Source: Nocardioides deserti (GTDB lineage Bacteria; Actinomycetota; Actinomycetes; Propionibacteriales; Nocardioidaceae). From it: 64,000 nt of DNA. The DNA is taken from the NCBI RefSeq assembly GCF_014266025.1, contig NZ_JACMYC010000003.1:186001-250000 (forward strand), in the 5' to 3' direction. The position numbers were made by a program, and so were the translations under genes. Below are positions 27,758 through 37,300 of the stretch, piece by piece. A model generated the notes under the pieces. That model had not been told where the DNA came from. It was given only the letters and a program-made list of their open reading frames with translations, and made no database searches. Position 1 is the stretch's first letter. Every line of letters begins with the position of its first letter.

Positions 27758-29443
27758 TCAGGCCTCGATCACGACGGGGATGATCATCGGCCGGCGACGG
27801 TGGGTGCCGGAGACCCAACGGCCGATCACGCGACGTACCGTCTGCTGGAGCTGGTAGGAGTCGGTGTTGCCCTCGGCGATCGCGCGGTCGAGGGCGTCGA
27901 TGATCGGCTGCTTGACCTCGTCGAACGACGCACCGTCGAGCGCGTTGCCGCGGGCGTGGATCTCGGGCCCGCCGGAGACCTTGCCGCTGACGGAGTCGAC
28001 GACGACGATGACCGAGATGAAGCCCTCCTCGCCGAGGATCCGGCGGTCCTTGAGGTCGGACTCGGTGATGTCGCCGACCGAGGAGCCGTCCACGAAGACG
28101 TAGCCGCACTCCACCTTGCCGGCGACCGAGGCGACCCCGTTGACCAGGTCGACCACGACGCCGTCCTCGGCCACGACGACGTTCTCGACGCCGGTGGCCA
28201 GTGCGAGGTCGCGGTTGGCGAGCATGTGCCGCATCTCCCCGTGGACGGGCAGCACGTTGCGCGGCTTGACGATGTTGTAGCAGTAGAGCAGCTCGCCGGC
28301 GCTGGCGTGGCCGGAGACGTGCACGAGCGCGTTGCCCTTGTGCACGACCCGCGCGCCCCAGCGGGCCAGGCCGTTGATGACGCGGTAGACGGCGTTCTCG
28401 TTGCCGGGGATGAGGCTCGAGGCGAGCAGGACGGTGTCGCCCTCCTCGATGTGCACGAAGTGGTGGTTGCGCTGCGCGATCCGGCTCAGCGCCGACATCG
28501 GCTCGCCCTGCGACCCGGTCGAGATCAGCACCTGGCGCTCCGGCGGCAGGTCGGCGAGGTCCTTGGTGTCGACCAGCGTGCCCGGCGGGACCTTGAGGTA
28601 GCCGAGGTCGCGGGCGATGGCCATGTTGCGGACCATCGAGCGGCCGACGTACGCCACCTGGCGCTCGTGGGCGTACGCCGCGTCGAGCACCTGCTGGACC
28701 CGGTGCACGTGGGAGGCGAAGCAAGCGACGATGATCCGCTGCGAGGACTCGCGGAAGACCTGGTCGATGACCGGGGTGATCGACTTCTCCGCCGGGGTGA
28801 AGCCGGGCGTCTCGGCGTTGGTGGAGTCGGTCAGGAACAGGTCGACGCCCTCCTCCCCCAGCCGCGCGAACGCCCGCAGGTCGGTGATCCGGCCGTCGAG
28901 CGGCAGCTGGTCCATCTTGAAGTCGCCGGTGTGCAGCACCATCCCGGCGCTGGTGCGGATGGCGACGGCGAGCGCGTCGGGGATCGAGTGGTTGACCGCC
29001 ACGAACTCCAGCTCGAAGGGGCCGAACGTGAGCCGGTCGCCCTCCTTCACCTTGTGGTGGACGGTCTCCTTGAGCCGGTGCTCGCGGAGCTTGGAGTCCA
29101 GCAGCGCCAGCGTCAGCTCCGAGCCGACGAGCGGGATGTCGCCGCGCTCGCGCAGCAGGTACGGCGTCGCGCCGATGTGGTCCTCGTGGCCGTGGGTGAG
29201 CACCAGCGCCTCGACCTGGTCGAGCCGGTCCCGGATGGGCCCGAAGTCGGGGAGGATCAGGTCGACGCCGGGGTGGTGGTCCTCGGGGAAGAGCACGCCG
29301 CAGTCGACGACGAGCAGGCGGTCCTCGTGCTCGAAGACGGTCATGTTGCGCCCGACCTCGCCAAGGCCGCCGAGCGGGATGACCCGGAGGCCACCCTTCG
29401 GGAGGGCACGCGGTGCGGACAGCTCGGGGTGGGGGTGGCTCAA
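27758..29443 (-). CDS. rnj: Ribonuclease J
   Basis: Beta-lactamase-fold endo/5'-exoribonuclease of 561 residues that matures and degrades RNA. The only in-frame start at the front is TTG 29443, with AAGGA nine bases upstream. LRVIPLGGLGEVGRNMTVFE opens the domain; HGHEDHIG is the two-zinc motif, followed by further ligands in VLHTGDFKMD and the beta-CASP part (TDSTNAETPGFTPAEKS, STGSQGEPMSALSRIA, HVSGHASAGELLY). The C-terminal domain is present. It is 10 bases downstream of dapA, a common actinobacterial pairing. Confidence 0.96.
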   Translation of the reverse strand: MSHPHPELSAPRALPKGGLRVIPLGGLGEVGRNMTVFEHEDRLLVVDCGVLFPEDHHPGVDLILPDFGPIRDRLDQVEALVLTHGHEDHIGATPYLLRERGDIPLVGSELTLALLDSKLREHRLKETVHHKVKEGDRLTFGPFELEFVAVNHSIPDALAVAIRTSAGMVLHTGDFKMDQLPLDGRITDLRAFARLGEEGVDLFLTDSTNAETPGFTPAEKSITPVIDQVFRESSQRIIVACFASHVHRVQQVLDAAYAHERQVAYVGRSMVRNMAIARDLGYLKVPPGTLVDTKDLADLPPERQVLISTGSQGEPMSALSRIAQRNHHFVHIEEGDTVLLASSLIPGNENAVYRVINGLARWGARVVHKGNALVHVSGHASAGELLYCYNIVKPRNVLPVHGEMRHMLANRDLALATGVENVVVAEDGVVVDLVNGVASVAGKVECGYVFVDGSSVGDITESDLKDRRILGEEGFISVIVVVDSVSGKVSGGPEIHARGNALDGASFDEVKQPIIDALDRAIAEGNTDSYQLQQTVRRVIGRWVSGTHRRRPMIIPVVIEA

Positions 29444-29453
29444 GCGCGGTTCC

Positions 29454-30377
29454 TTACGTGAGAAGACCGGCGGCCTCGAGGCCGGTCCGCAGCGCGGCGA
29501 CCTCGTCGTCGTCGAGCTCCACGAGGGGAGACCGCACCCGCCGGTTGTCGAGGACGCCGAGGAGCTGGAGCGCTGCCTTGGCGGTGGTCGCTCCGTAGTT
29601 GGCGACGCCCATGACGGCGTCGATCGCGGGGAGCATCCGCGTGTAGGTCTCGAGGGCGGCGGCGGTGTCGCCGGCCCAGTAGCTCTCGGCCATCGCTCGG
29701 AGCTGGTCGCCGGCGACGTGGCCGACGACGCTCACGAAGCCGACCGCGCCGTGCGCGAGCCAGCCGAGGTTGGCCTCGTCGTCACCGGAGTAGACGGCGT
29801 ACCCGAGCTCGCGGATGCGTACGCCGCGGGCGAAGTCGCCGACGGCGTCCTTGACCGCGACGACCTCGTCCCAGGCGATCGCCTGCTCGTAGGTCTCCAG
29901 CGCGATCGTCGACCCGGTCCGCCCCGGCACGTCGTAGAGCATGACCGGCAGCTCGGCGGCGCCGCTGACCTGGCGGAAGTGCTGCAGGATGCCGCGCTGG
30001 CCGGGCTTGTTGTAGTAGGGCGACACCAGCAGCACGCCGTCGGCGCCGTTCTTCTTCGCCTGCCTGGCCAGGCCGAGCGACGTGCGCGTGTCGTTGGTGC
30101 CGACGCCGGCGACCAGGTGGATCCCGCTGCCAACCGCGTCGCGGACCGCTGCGAGGACGTCGCCGTCCTCGTCCGGGGTGGTCGTCGGCGACTCCCCCGT
30201 CGTGCCGGAGACGACCAGGCCGTCGTGGCCGTGCTCGACCAGGTGGCGGGCGATCCGCTGCGTCGCCTCGAGGTCCACCGACCCGTCCTCGGCGAAGGCC
30301 GTGGCCATCGCGGTGAGGACGCGCCCGAACGGCGCTCCCGTGCTGGCTGCGGGGGTCGGGGCGGCCGTGTCGGTCAT
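29454..30377 (-). CDS. dapA: 4-hydroxy-tetrahydrodipicolinate synthase DapA
   Basis: First committed enzyme of lysine and diaminopimelate synthesis; condenses pyruvate with aspartate semialdehyde in the cytoplasm. 307 residues. The Schiff-base Lys 176 (VVAVKDAVG), the GTTGE motif (58-62), Tyr 148 (LYDVPGRTG) and SPYYNKP are all present. ATG 30377 is nine bases after the oxidoreductase stop; rnj follows 10 bases downstream, so oxidoreductase-dapA-rnj form one transcription unit. DapA supplies peptidoglycan precursor. Confidence 0.96.
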   Translation of the reverse strand: MTDTAAPTPAASTGAPFGRVLTAMATAFAEDGSVDLEATQRIARHLVEHGHDGLVVSGTTGESPTTTPDEDGDVLAAVRDAVGSGIHLVAGVGTNDTRTSLGLARQAKKNGADGVLLVSPYYNKPGQRGILQHFRQVSGAAELPVMLYDVPGRTGSTIALETYEQAIAWDEVVAVKDAVGDFARGVRIRELGYAVYSGDDEANLGWLAHGAVGFVSVVGHVAGDQLRAMAESYWAGDTAAALETYTRMLPAIDAVMGVANYGATTAKAALQLLGVLDNRRVRSPLVELDDDEVAALRTGLEAAGLLT

Positions 30378-30386
30378 GGGGTCAGG

Positions 30387-31325
30387 TTATCGCCCGACGT
30401 GGGGCATCACGTCGCGCGCCACCAGCCGGAGGTGGTCGAGGTCGGCCAGGTCCAGGACCTGGAGGTAGACGCGCTCCGCGCCCAGCGCGGCGTACCGCCC
30501 GATCTTGTCGACGACCTCCTGCGGGGTGCCGGCCAGGCCGTTCTCGCGCAGCTCGTCCTTGTCGCGGCCGATCGCGGCGGCGCGGCGCTCGACCTCGGCC
30601 TCGTCCTCGCCGACGCAGAGCACCAGCGCGTTGGACCAGGCCATCGTCGCCGGGTCGCGGTCGACCGCCTCGCAGGCGGCGCGGACGCGGGCGAACTGCG
30701 CCTCGGTGGTCGCCTCGTCGACGAACGGCAGGTTGAACTCGTCGGCGAAGCGCGCCGCCAGGGCGGGGGTCCGCTTCTTGCCCAGGCCGCCGATGAGCAC
30801 CGGCGGGCCGCCGCGGCGGCCGCCGGTCTGCACGGGCTTGGGCAGGCCGGGGCTGTCGGTGACCGCGTAGTGCTGCCCGGCGAAGTCGAACCCGCCCTCG
30901 GTCGCCCAGAGGCCGGTGATCACCTCGAGCTGCTCCTCGAACCGGTCGAAGCGCTCGCCGGTGGAGGGGAACGGGATGCCGTACTTGGTGTGCTCGGCCT
31001 CGAACCAGCCGGCGCCGATGCCGAGCTCGACCCGGCCGCCGCTCATCTGGTCCACGTTGGCGACGCTGATCGCGAGCGGACCTGGGTGGCGGAAGGTCGC
31101 GCTGGTCATCATCGTGCCGAGGCGGATGGTGCTCGTGTCGCGGGCCAGGCCGGCCAGCGTGATCCATGCGTCGCTCGGGCCCGGGAGGCCCTCGGTGCCC
31201 ATCCCGAGATAGTGGTCGGAGCGGAAGAACGCCCCGAAGCCGAGCTCCTCGGTGGTCCGGGCGACGGCGAGCAGGTCGTCGTACGTCGCGCCCTGCTGGG
31301 GTTCGGTGAAGATGCGCAGCTCCAT
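30387..31325 (-). CDS. LLM-class F420-dependent oxidoreductase
   Basis: Luciferase-like monooxygenase-fold protein of 312 residues, start ATG 31325 (MELRIFTEPQQGATYDD). FFRSDHYLGMG, RLGTMMTSATFRHPGPLA and GGRVELGIGAGWFEAEHTKYGIPFP are typical of the F420-using actinobacterial subgroup (TIGR03560-like). Cofactor assignment is by family; the reaction is unknown. It heads the dapA-rnj unit and diverges from a small sulfotransferase-like gene across 39 bp. Confidence 0.9.
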   Translation of the reverse strand: MELRIFTEPQQGATYDDLLAVARTTEELGFGAFFRSDHYLGMGTEGLPGPSDAWITLAGLARDTSTIRLGTMMTSATFRHPGPLAISVANVDQMSGGRVELGIGAGWFEAEHTKYGIPFPSTGERFDRFEEQLEVITGLWATEGGFDFAGQHYAVTDSPGLPKPVQTGGRRGGPPVLIGGLGKKRTPALAARFADEFNLPFVDEATTEAQFARVRAACEAVDRDPATMAWSNALVLCVGEDEAEVERRAAAIGRDKDELRENGLAGTPQEVVDKIGRYAALGAERVYLQVLDLADLDHLRLVARDVMPHVGR

Positions 31326-31364
31326 GGCGCCAAGCCTGCCAGCACGGCCGATACGGTCTGCACC

Positions 31365-31955
31365 ATGCTCGCCATGGCGCACGCCGGCTTCGTCTTCCTC
31401 TCGATGACCAAGACCGGCTCGACGGCGATCCAGCGGCGCTTCGACGCCCACGCGCAGCTCGTCGTGCGCAAGCCGCCGACGATGAAGCACATGCGTGCGC
31501 GGACCTTCGAGCAGCGGATCGCGCCGACGCTGGAGGCCTACGGCTTCCCGCGGGAGAGCTACGAGCTGGTCTGCCTCGTGCGGGAGCCGGTGGACTGGGC
31601 AGCGTCGTGGTGGCGCTACCGCGCGCGGCCGGGCTTCGAGGGCAAGCCGCGCTACACCGGCGACACGGCGTTCGAGGAGTTCGCCGAGCAGATCCTCGCC
31701 GGCGAGCTCAACCTGGGCAGCTCCGCGAACTTCGTCTCCGACGTCGACGGCAACGTCATCGTCGAGCGGATCTACCGCTACGAGCACCTCGAGCAGGCCT
31801 CCGCCTGGATGGCCGACCGGCTCGGCGTCGACCTGCCCGCCCCCTCCCGCGCCAACGCCTCACCGGCGCGGCCGTTGGACGTCTCGCCGCGCACCCGTGC
31901 GCGGCTCGAGGAGCACTACGCCGCCGACCTCGAGGTCTACCGCTCGGCGCGCTGA
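31365..31955 (+). CDS. Small sulfotransferase-like protein
   Basis: A 196-residue protein with a P-loop-like sulfotransferase start (GFVFLSMTKTGSTAIQRRFDAHA, where KTGSTA would bind the PAPS 5'-phosphosulfate) and a central LVREPVDWAASWWRYR, the counterpart of the 3'-phosphate motif RDPxxRxxS. ATG 31365 or 31374 could be the start; neither has a strong ribosome site. It is shorter than most sulfotransferases, and the acceptor is unknown. It stands alone. Confidence 0.65.
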   Translation: MLAMAHAGFVFLSMTKTGSTAIQRRFDAHAQLVVRKPPTMKHMRARTFEQRIAPTLEAYGFPRESYELVCLVREPVDWAASWWRYRARPGFEGKPRYTGDTAFEEFAEQILAGELNLGSSANFVSDVDGNVIVERIYRYEHLEQASAWMADRLGVDLPAPSRANASPARPLDVSPRTRARLEEHYAADLEVYRSAR

Positions 31956-31987
31956 GCCTTCGGGCACCCGTCCGGGGCTGGTCGACA

Positions 31988-32057
31988 ATCGTTCAATTGC
32001 GCCGGAATGTCGCGGTGGCAGCGCTTCCACCCGTCCACAACCGCGCAATTGAACGAT
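31988..32057. repeat. Inverted repeat of a 15-bp AT-rich arm
   Basis: ATCGTTCAATTGCGC (31988-32002) recurs as its exact complement GCGCAATTGAACGAT (32043-32057), with 40 bases between. The AT-rich arms stand out against the GC-rich background. Flanks GTCGACA and CGTTGAC are also partly complementary. It lies between convergent genes; it may be a mobile palindromic repeat or a long-loop terminator. Confidence 0.7.
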
Positions 32058-32068
32058 CGTTGACGCCC

Positions 32069-32100
32069 GGAGGTTCGGAGGTTCGGAGGTTCGGAGGTTC
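32069..32100. repeat. Four tandem copies of GGAGGTTC
   Basis: Four exact 8-bp units in a row directly after the inverted repeat and 25 bases before the dfrA stop. Likely a slippage-prone intergenic array with no coding role. Confidence 0.85.
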
Positions 32101-32125
32101 GGCCAGCGACAGCGCCGGGCCGGGG

Positions 32126-32617
32126 CTACGGCCGGTCGGCCCGTCGCAGCCGGACGATGTCGAACCCGTCATGCACCTCGCGGGAGGTCTCCTCCCACGC
32201 GGCCCGGTCGAACGCCGGGTAGAACGTGTCGCCGTCGGGCGAGCGGCGCACCTCGGTCAGCACCTGCTCGTCGGCGTGCGGGAGCGCGTCGCGGTAGACC
32301 TGCGCTCCGCCGGCGACCATCAGGTCGCCGTCGAGGCCGTCGGCCAGCGCGAACGCCTCGTCGAGGTCGTGCGCGACCAGGACGCCGTCGACCGACCACT
32401 CGCGGTCGCGGGTCAGCACCACGGTGGTGCGGCCCGGCAGCGGCCGGCCGATCGAGTCGTAGGTCGCCCGGCCCATGAGCAGCGTGTGGCCCAGGGTCGT
32501 CCGCTTGAAGTGCGCGAAGTCCTCCGGGATCCGCCACGGGATGTCGCCCCCGGCGCCGATGACGCCGTTATCGGCGACGGCTGCGACCAGGACGACGCGG
32601 CGTCCGCCCGGCGTCAT
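32126..32617 (-). CDS. folA: Dihydrofolate reductase
   Basis: Reduces dihydrofolate to tetrahydrofolate with NADPH; 163 residues. ATG 32617 overlaps the thyA stop (ATGA). [34 protein letters not shown] is the DHFR opening with the catalytic acid in the PEDFAHF helix; [22 protein letters not shown] and [18 protein letters not shown] complete the NADPH and folate sites. It recycles the dihydrofolate made by ThyA just upstream in the same operon. Confidence 0.95.
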   Translation of the reverse strand: MTPGGRRVVLVAAVADNGVIGAGGDIPWRIPEDFAHFKRTTLGHTLLMGRATYDSIGRPLPGRTTVVLTRDREWSVDGVLVAHDLDEAFALADGLDGDLMVAGGAQVYRDALPHADEQVLTEVRRSPDGDTFYPAFDRAAWEETSREVHDGFDIVRLRRADRP

Positions 32618-33423
32618 ACGGCGATCGGCGCCTTGATGCCCGGGTGGGGGTCGTAGCCGGCGACCTCGATGTGCTCGAGCTCGAAGGCGTCGATCGCGGT
32701 CACGGTCGGGTCGAGCACCAGGCGCGGCAGCGGCCGCGGCTCGCGGGTGAGCTGGAGCCGGGCCTGGTCGAGGTGGTTGAGGTAGAGGTGCGTGTCGCCG
32801 AGCGTGTGCACGAAGTCGCCGACCTCCAGCCCGGTCACCTGGGCGACCATGTGGGTCAGCAGCGCGTAGGAGGCGATGTTGAACGGCACGCCGAGGAAGA
32901 CGTCGCCCGAGCGTTGGTAGAGCTGGCACGACAGCCGGCCCGGTCCGTCGCCCTGCGGCGCGACGTAGAACTGGAACATCGTGTGGCACGGCGCCAACGC
33001 CATGTCGGGGATGTCCGCGACGTTCCAGGCGGAGACGATGTGGCGGCGGGAGTCGGGGTCGCGGCGGATCTGCTCGACCACCTGCGCGAGCTGGTCGACC
33101 GTGCGGCCGTCGGGCGTCGGCCAGGACCGCCACTGGTGGCCGTAGACCGGCCCCAGGTCGCCCTGCTCGTCGGCCCACTCGTCCCAGATCGAGATGCCGC
33201 GCTCCTGCAGCCAGCGCACGTTGGTGTCGCCGCGCAGGAACCACAGCAGCTCCCCGAAGACCGACCGCGTGTGCACCTTCTTGGTCGTCACCAGCGGGAA
33301 GCCGGCCTGCAGGTCGAACCGCATCTGGTGGCCGAACACGCTCAGCGTGCCGGTGCCGGTGCGGTCGCCCTTCTCGACGCCCTCGTCGAGGACCCGGCGG
33401 AGGAGGTCGAGGTACTGCTGCAC
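32614..33423 (-). CDS. thyA: Thymidylate synthase ThyA
   Basis: Folate-dependent dUMP methylase of 269 residues. GTG 33423 gives [15 protein letters not shown], the standard ThyA start. [25 protein letters not shown], catalytic Cys 146 in [35 protein letters not shown] and [15 protein letters not shown] are all intact. Cys 146 is at the same number as in the E. coli enzyme. Coupled to folA downstream, the normal arrangement. Confidence 0.97.
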   Translation of the reverse strand: MQQYLDLLRRVLDEGVEKGDRTGTGTLSVFGHQMRFDLQAGFPLVTTKKVHTRSVFGELLWFLRGDTNVRWLQERGISIWDEWADEQGDLGPVYGHQWRSWPTPDGRTVDQLAQVVEQIRRDPDSRRHIVSAWNVADIPDMALAPCHTMFQFYVAPQGDGPGRLSCQLYQRSGDVFLGVPFNIASYALLTHMVAQVTGLEVGDFVHTLGDTHLYLNHLDQARLQLTREPRPLPRLVLDPTVTAIDAFELEHIEVAGYDPHPGIKAPIAV

Positions 33424-33457
33424 GGGGGTGAGCCTAGTTGCTCGGCGCCGGCTCCGC

Positions 33458-34330
33458 TCAGAGGTCCAGCGTGCCGGTGATGGTGGTCCGCGTGGCGCCC
33501 CCGACGTGGACGGCTCCCCCATCACCGGGCACGTCGCGGGCGACGTGGACGCGGCCCCGCCGGCCGACCGCGGTGCCCTGCGCCGCGACGTACGACGCCG
33601 GCAGGCGGGTGCCCGCGAGCCACTGGCCGATCCCGGCGTTGAGGCTGCCGGTGACCGGGTCCTCCGGGACGCCGTACTGCGGGCAGAACGCGCGCACCTC
33701 CACCGCAGCGTCCCCACCGGCCGCGCCACCAGCAACGTGCTCCCCCACCGCGCCGATCTTCAGGTCGCCGAACGCCGCGAAGTCGGGCTCCAGCGCGAGC
33801 ACGGCGTCGGCGTCGCGCAGCAGCACGCCGACCCACCCGGGGCCGTTGTCGATCCACGCCGCGTCGACCAGGTCGGACCGCCCGACGCGCAACGCGGCGG
33901 CCACGGCCTCGAGGTCCGTCTCGTCGACCGGGCCGGACCGGGTCAGCGGCGGCGCCTCGAAGGCGAGCACCTCACCGCGACGCAGGCGAACCAGCCCGGC
34001 GCCGCACTCCTGCACGACGTCCTCCCCCGCCGGCACGCCGCCGGCCTCGAGCCAGGCGTGCGCGCTGCCGAGGGTGGGGTGGCCGGCGAAGGGCAGCTCC
34101 GCGCCTGGGGTGAAGATCCGCAGCCGGTAGTCCGCGGCCGGGTCGGTGGGCGTCAGCAGGAACGTCGTCTCCGAGAGGTTCGTCCACCGCGCGAACGCCG
34201 CCATCTGCTCGTCGGTCAGGTCGTCGGCGTCGTGGACGACGGCCACCGGGTTGCCGAGCAGCGGCTCGGCGGAGAAGACGTCGACCTGACGGAACACGTG
34301 GGACGCGGCGGAGGACACGGCGGAGGACAC
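33458..34330 (-). CDS. PhzF-family isomerase-like protein
   Basis: A 290-residue protein of the diaminopimelate-epimerase fold. It opens [20 protein letters not shown] and has LSETTFLL (with the catalytic Glu), [23 protein letters not shown] and, late, [16 protein letters not shown], the PhzF signatures. GTG 34330 or 34318 may be the start. No phenazine genes are near, so a role in phenazine synthesis is unlikely; the substrate is unknown. It is 34 bp upstream of thyA on the same strand. Confidence 0.88.
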   Translation of the reverse strand: MSSAVSSAASHVFRQVDVFSAEPLLGNPVAVVHDADDLTDEQMAAFARWTNLSETTFLLTPTDPAADYRLRIFTPGAELPFAGHPTLGSAHAWLEAGGVPAGEDVVQECGAGLVRLRRGEVLAFEAPPLTRSGPVDETDLEAVAAALRVGRSDLVDAAWIDNGPGWVGVLLRDADAVLALEPDFAAFGDLKIGAVGEHVAGGAAGGDAAVEVRAFCPQYGVPEDPVTGSLNAGIGQWLAGTRLPASYVAAQGTAVGRRGRVHVARDVPGDGGAVHVGGATRTTITGTLDL

Positions 34331-34382
34331 GCCCCCGACCCTACGGCCGGGAGCGTGCCCCCTCGGTGCGGCTCCCGAGTCC

Positions 34383-37300
34383 CTACGGTGCCGCCGTCCT
34401 CGCTGCCGGCCCGACCGCTGCGGCCGCGGCGACCGTGACCTCACGGGTCGCGGTGGTCGCCTTGCCCCAGCCGTCGGTGACGGTGAGGGTCACCGTGTAG
34501 GTCCCGGCCGCCGCGAACGCGTGGGTCGCGCCGGACGACGTGGAGTCGGGGGTGCCGTCGCCCCAGTTCCACCGGTAGGCCAGCGTGTCGCCGGTGTTGG
34601 GGTCGGTCGACCCGCCTGCCGAGAAGTTGCACGACAGGTTGGTGCACGCCGGCGTGTTGAAGACCGCGGTGGGCGGCTGGTTGGTGGTCGGCTCGGTGAT
34701 GGTGACCGTCTGCGTGGTCGCCGCCGTCGTGCCCCACTCGTCGCGGGCGGTCAGGGTGACGGTGTAGGTGTTGGCGGCGGTGTAGGTCCGCGTCACCACC
34801 GCTCCCGAGCCGCTGCCGTTGCCGAAGTTCCACGAGTAGGTCAGCGCCGTCGGGTTCTCGTCGGTCGAGCTGCGGGCGTCGAAGGTGCAGACGTTCTGGT
34901 TGCAGCTGACCGTGAAGCTCGGCACCGGCGCCTGGTTGCCGTCGGGGACGGTCACCGTCACGTGCCGCTCGGTCGGGACCGGCGTCACCTGGTCGTGCTG
35001 GTCGATGGCCCGGGCGAGGACGGTGTAGTCCCCCGCCGGGATGACCGGGGTGGTGTAGGAGAAGTTCGACCCCGGCGTGCCCGGGCTGTTGAGGAACGCC
35101 TCCCGCCAGCTCGGGTTCGTGCTCGTGAACGTCCCGGAGCCGCTCATGTACTGGCCTGCGGCGTTGATGACGGCGACCTCAACCTCCCGCATCGCCTGGT
35201 CGTCCTCGGCGCGGCCGCTGATGAAGATCTTGCCGTCAGGGAAGACCGCGCCCTCGACCGGGGCGAAGAGGTTCTCGGTCAGCGTCGGCGGCTGGTCACC
35301 GGGGTAGATCCGGTAGCGAGCCGTCGCGCCGCTGGTCGAGGTGTCCTGCTGGCCCACGGTGTCGAAGGCGAACGCGGTGACGGCCCAGTCGCCTTGCGTC
35401 GGGAGGGTGACCGGCAGCGAGAACGTCGTGCTCGTGCCGCCCGGCGTGGCCAACGCCGCGTTCAGGGTCGCGAAGGCCGCGCCCATCGACCCGTTCGGCT
35501 GCAGGTAGCGGTTCGTGTCCTGGTCGCGGAGGGAGATCCGGACCTCGGCGACGCCCTTGTCGTCGGTGGCCCGCCCGGTCAGGTCCAGCTGGAGGGACTG
35601 GCCGCCGGTGATCGTCCCGGTGACGTCCAGCAGGCCGTCCGGAGGCGCGTCACCGGCGATCTGGGCAGCCAGGTTCAGCCGGCCCTGCATGTTGAAGGGC
35701 GTGCTCAGCCCCATGTCGTCCTGCGCGGAGACCGAGAAGGAGTAGGAACCCGGCTTCAGGTTGAACGGCGTGGTGTAGCTCCAGTTGTACGTCGAGCCCG
35801 AGATGTTGACCGGCGAGATGCGGTACTGCCCCGCGATCGAGTCCACACCCCACGTGCCGTCGGCCGCGAGGTTCTCCCGCGTGGTCGTGTTGCGCAGGGT
35901 GATCTCGACGAACGCGAGGTCCTCGTCGTCGGTGGCCGTGCCGCTGAAGGTGATCGGCTGGCCCGGCGTCACCTGCACGGTGCCGACCGTCGTCGGCGGC
36001 GTCATCGCCGTCGGCTGGGAGATGGTCACGGTCGGCGCGACGGCGTTCTCCGCCACCAGCCAGGACCGGTCGGCGGTGTCCAGGTCGCCCTGGCCCGCGG
36101 TGTCGGTCGCCCGGACCTGCACCATCCATTCGTCCTCGTGGGGCACGGTGACCTCGAAGGACCAGGTGGTCGACAGGCCGCCGACGACGTCCGGGGTGAC
36201 CCGGAACGCGTTGTACGCCGTCGAGGCCGTGCCGTCGGCCTGGAGGTAGCGGTTCTGGGAGTCCTTGATCGCGAGCGTCAGCGAGTTGACGCCCACGTCG
36301 TCGGTCGCGGACCCGGTGATGATGAACGTGCGGCTGTTGATCAGCCTGCCTGACGGCCCTCTGACCGAGGTGTTGGGCGCCTGGTCGGCCGTGCCGAAGG
36401 TCTCGAACTTCTTCGTCGCCTTCGACGGGTCCTGCGCACCCGAGCTGGACACCGCGCGGGCGGTGATCGTCAGCTCGCGGTTGTTGGCGACCGTCAGCGG
36501 GAGCGTCCACGCGGTGGAGGGGGTGCCCGGGTTGGCCAGGGTCGCATCGATCGTGTTGCTGGTCGTGGTGCCCCAGGTCGTCAGGTCGTCGTTGAGGTAA
36601 CGGCGCGACTGGCGGTCCATGATCTCGACCTGGACACTGCGCACGCCGTTGGCGGCCGAGGCGGTGCCGTTGACGGTGAAGGACTCCGCGACCGGCTTGA
36701 TGCGGCCCTCGATCGGGTCGACGATCGTCGTCTCCACGCCGTTGCCGTTCGGGATCGAGGCGAAGTCGAAGAACGCCAGCCGGCCGACGTTGTACTCACC
36801 CTGCGTGGTGGCGTCGCCGCCGGTCCACAGGCCGCGCGAGGTCAGCTCGATGTGCTTGTTGCCCTCGAAGGAGTTCGAGGTCGGGTTCCACTCCAGCGCC
36901 GTGCCGTCGGCCGGGTTGAGCGCGCCGAGGTGCTGGCGCTTGACGACGGCGTCACCGAGGCCGTAGCCCGACAGGCCCTGGCCGGTGCCGTAGCCTTGGT
37001 CGTCGAGACCCGGCCACGGCTGCGGCGAGGTCGGCGACTCGTTCCAGGCGAAGTGACCACCGATGTAGACCGCCTGCTCGGAGATCGCCACCGAGTAGAC
37101 GCTGTCGAACGCCCGGGAGATCCACATCGGCTGCATGTTGTCGCCGCCGTCGATCGGGTAGGCGATGATCGTGTCGTTGATCGGTGGGCGGTCGCCGCCG
37201 GAGCCGCTGCTCACCGCGAACCAGGTGCCGTCGGGCGAGATGTCCCCGCCGTAGATGCGCTGGATGCCGCCGACGTACTGCAGGTTCTCCTCCCACAGCC

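Noticed and set aside
33458..34330. PhzF-like gene as part of a phenazine cluster
   Set aside because: No other phenazine gene is near; PhzF homologues are common outside such clusters.
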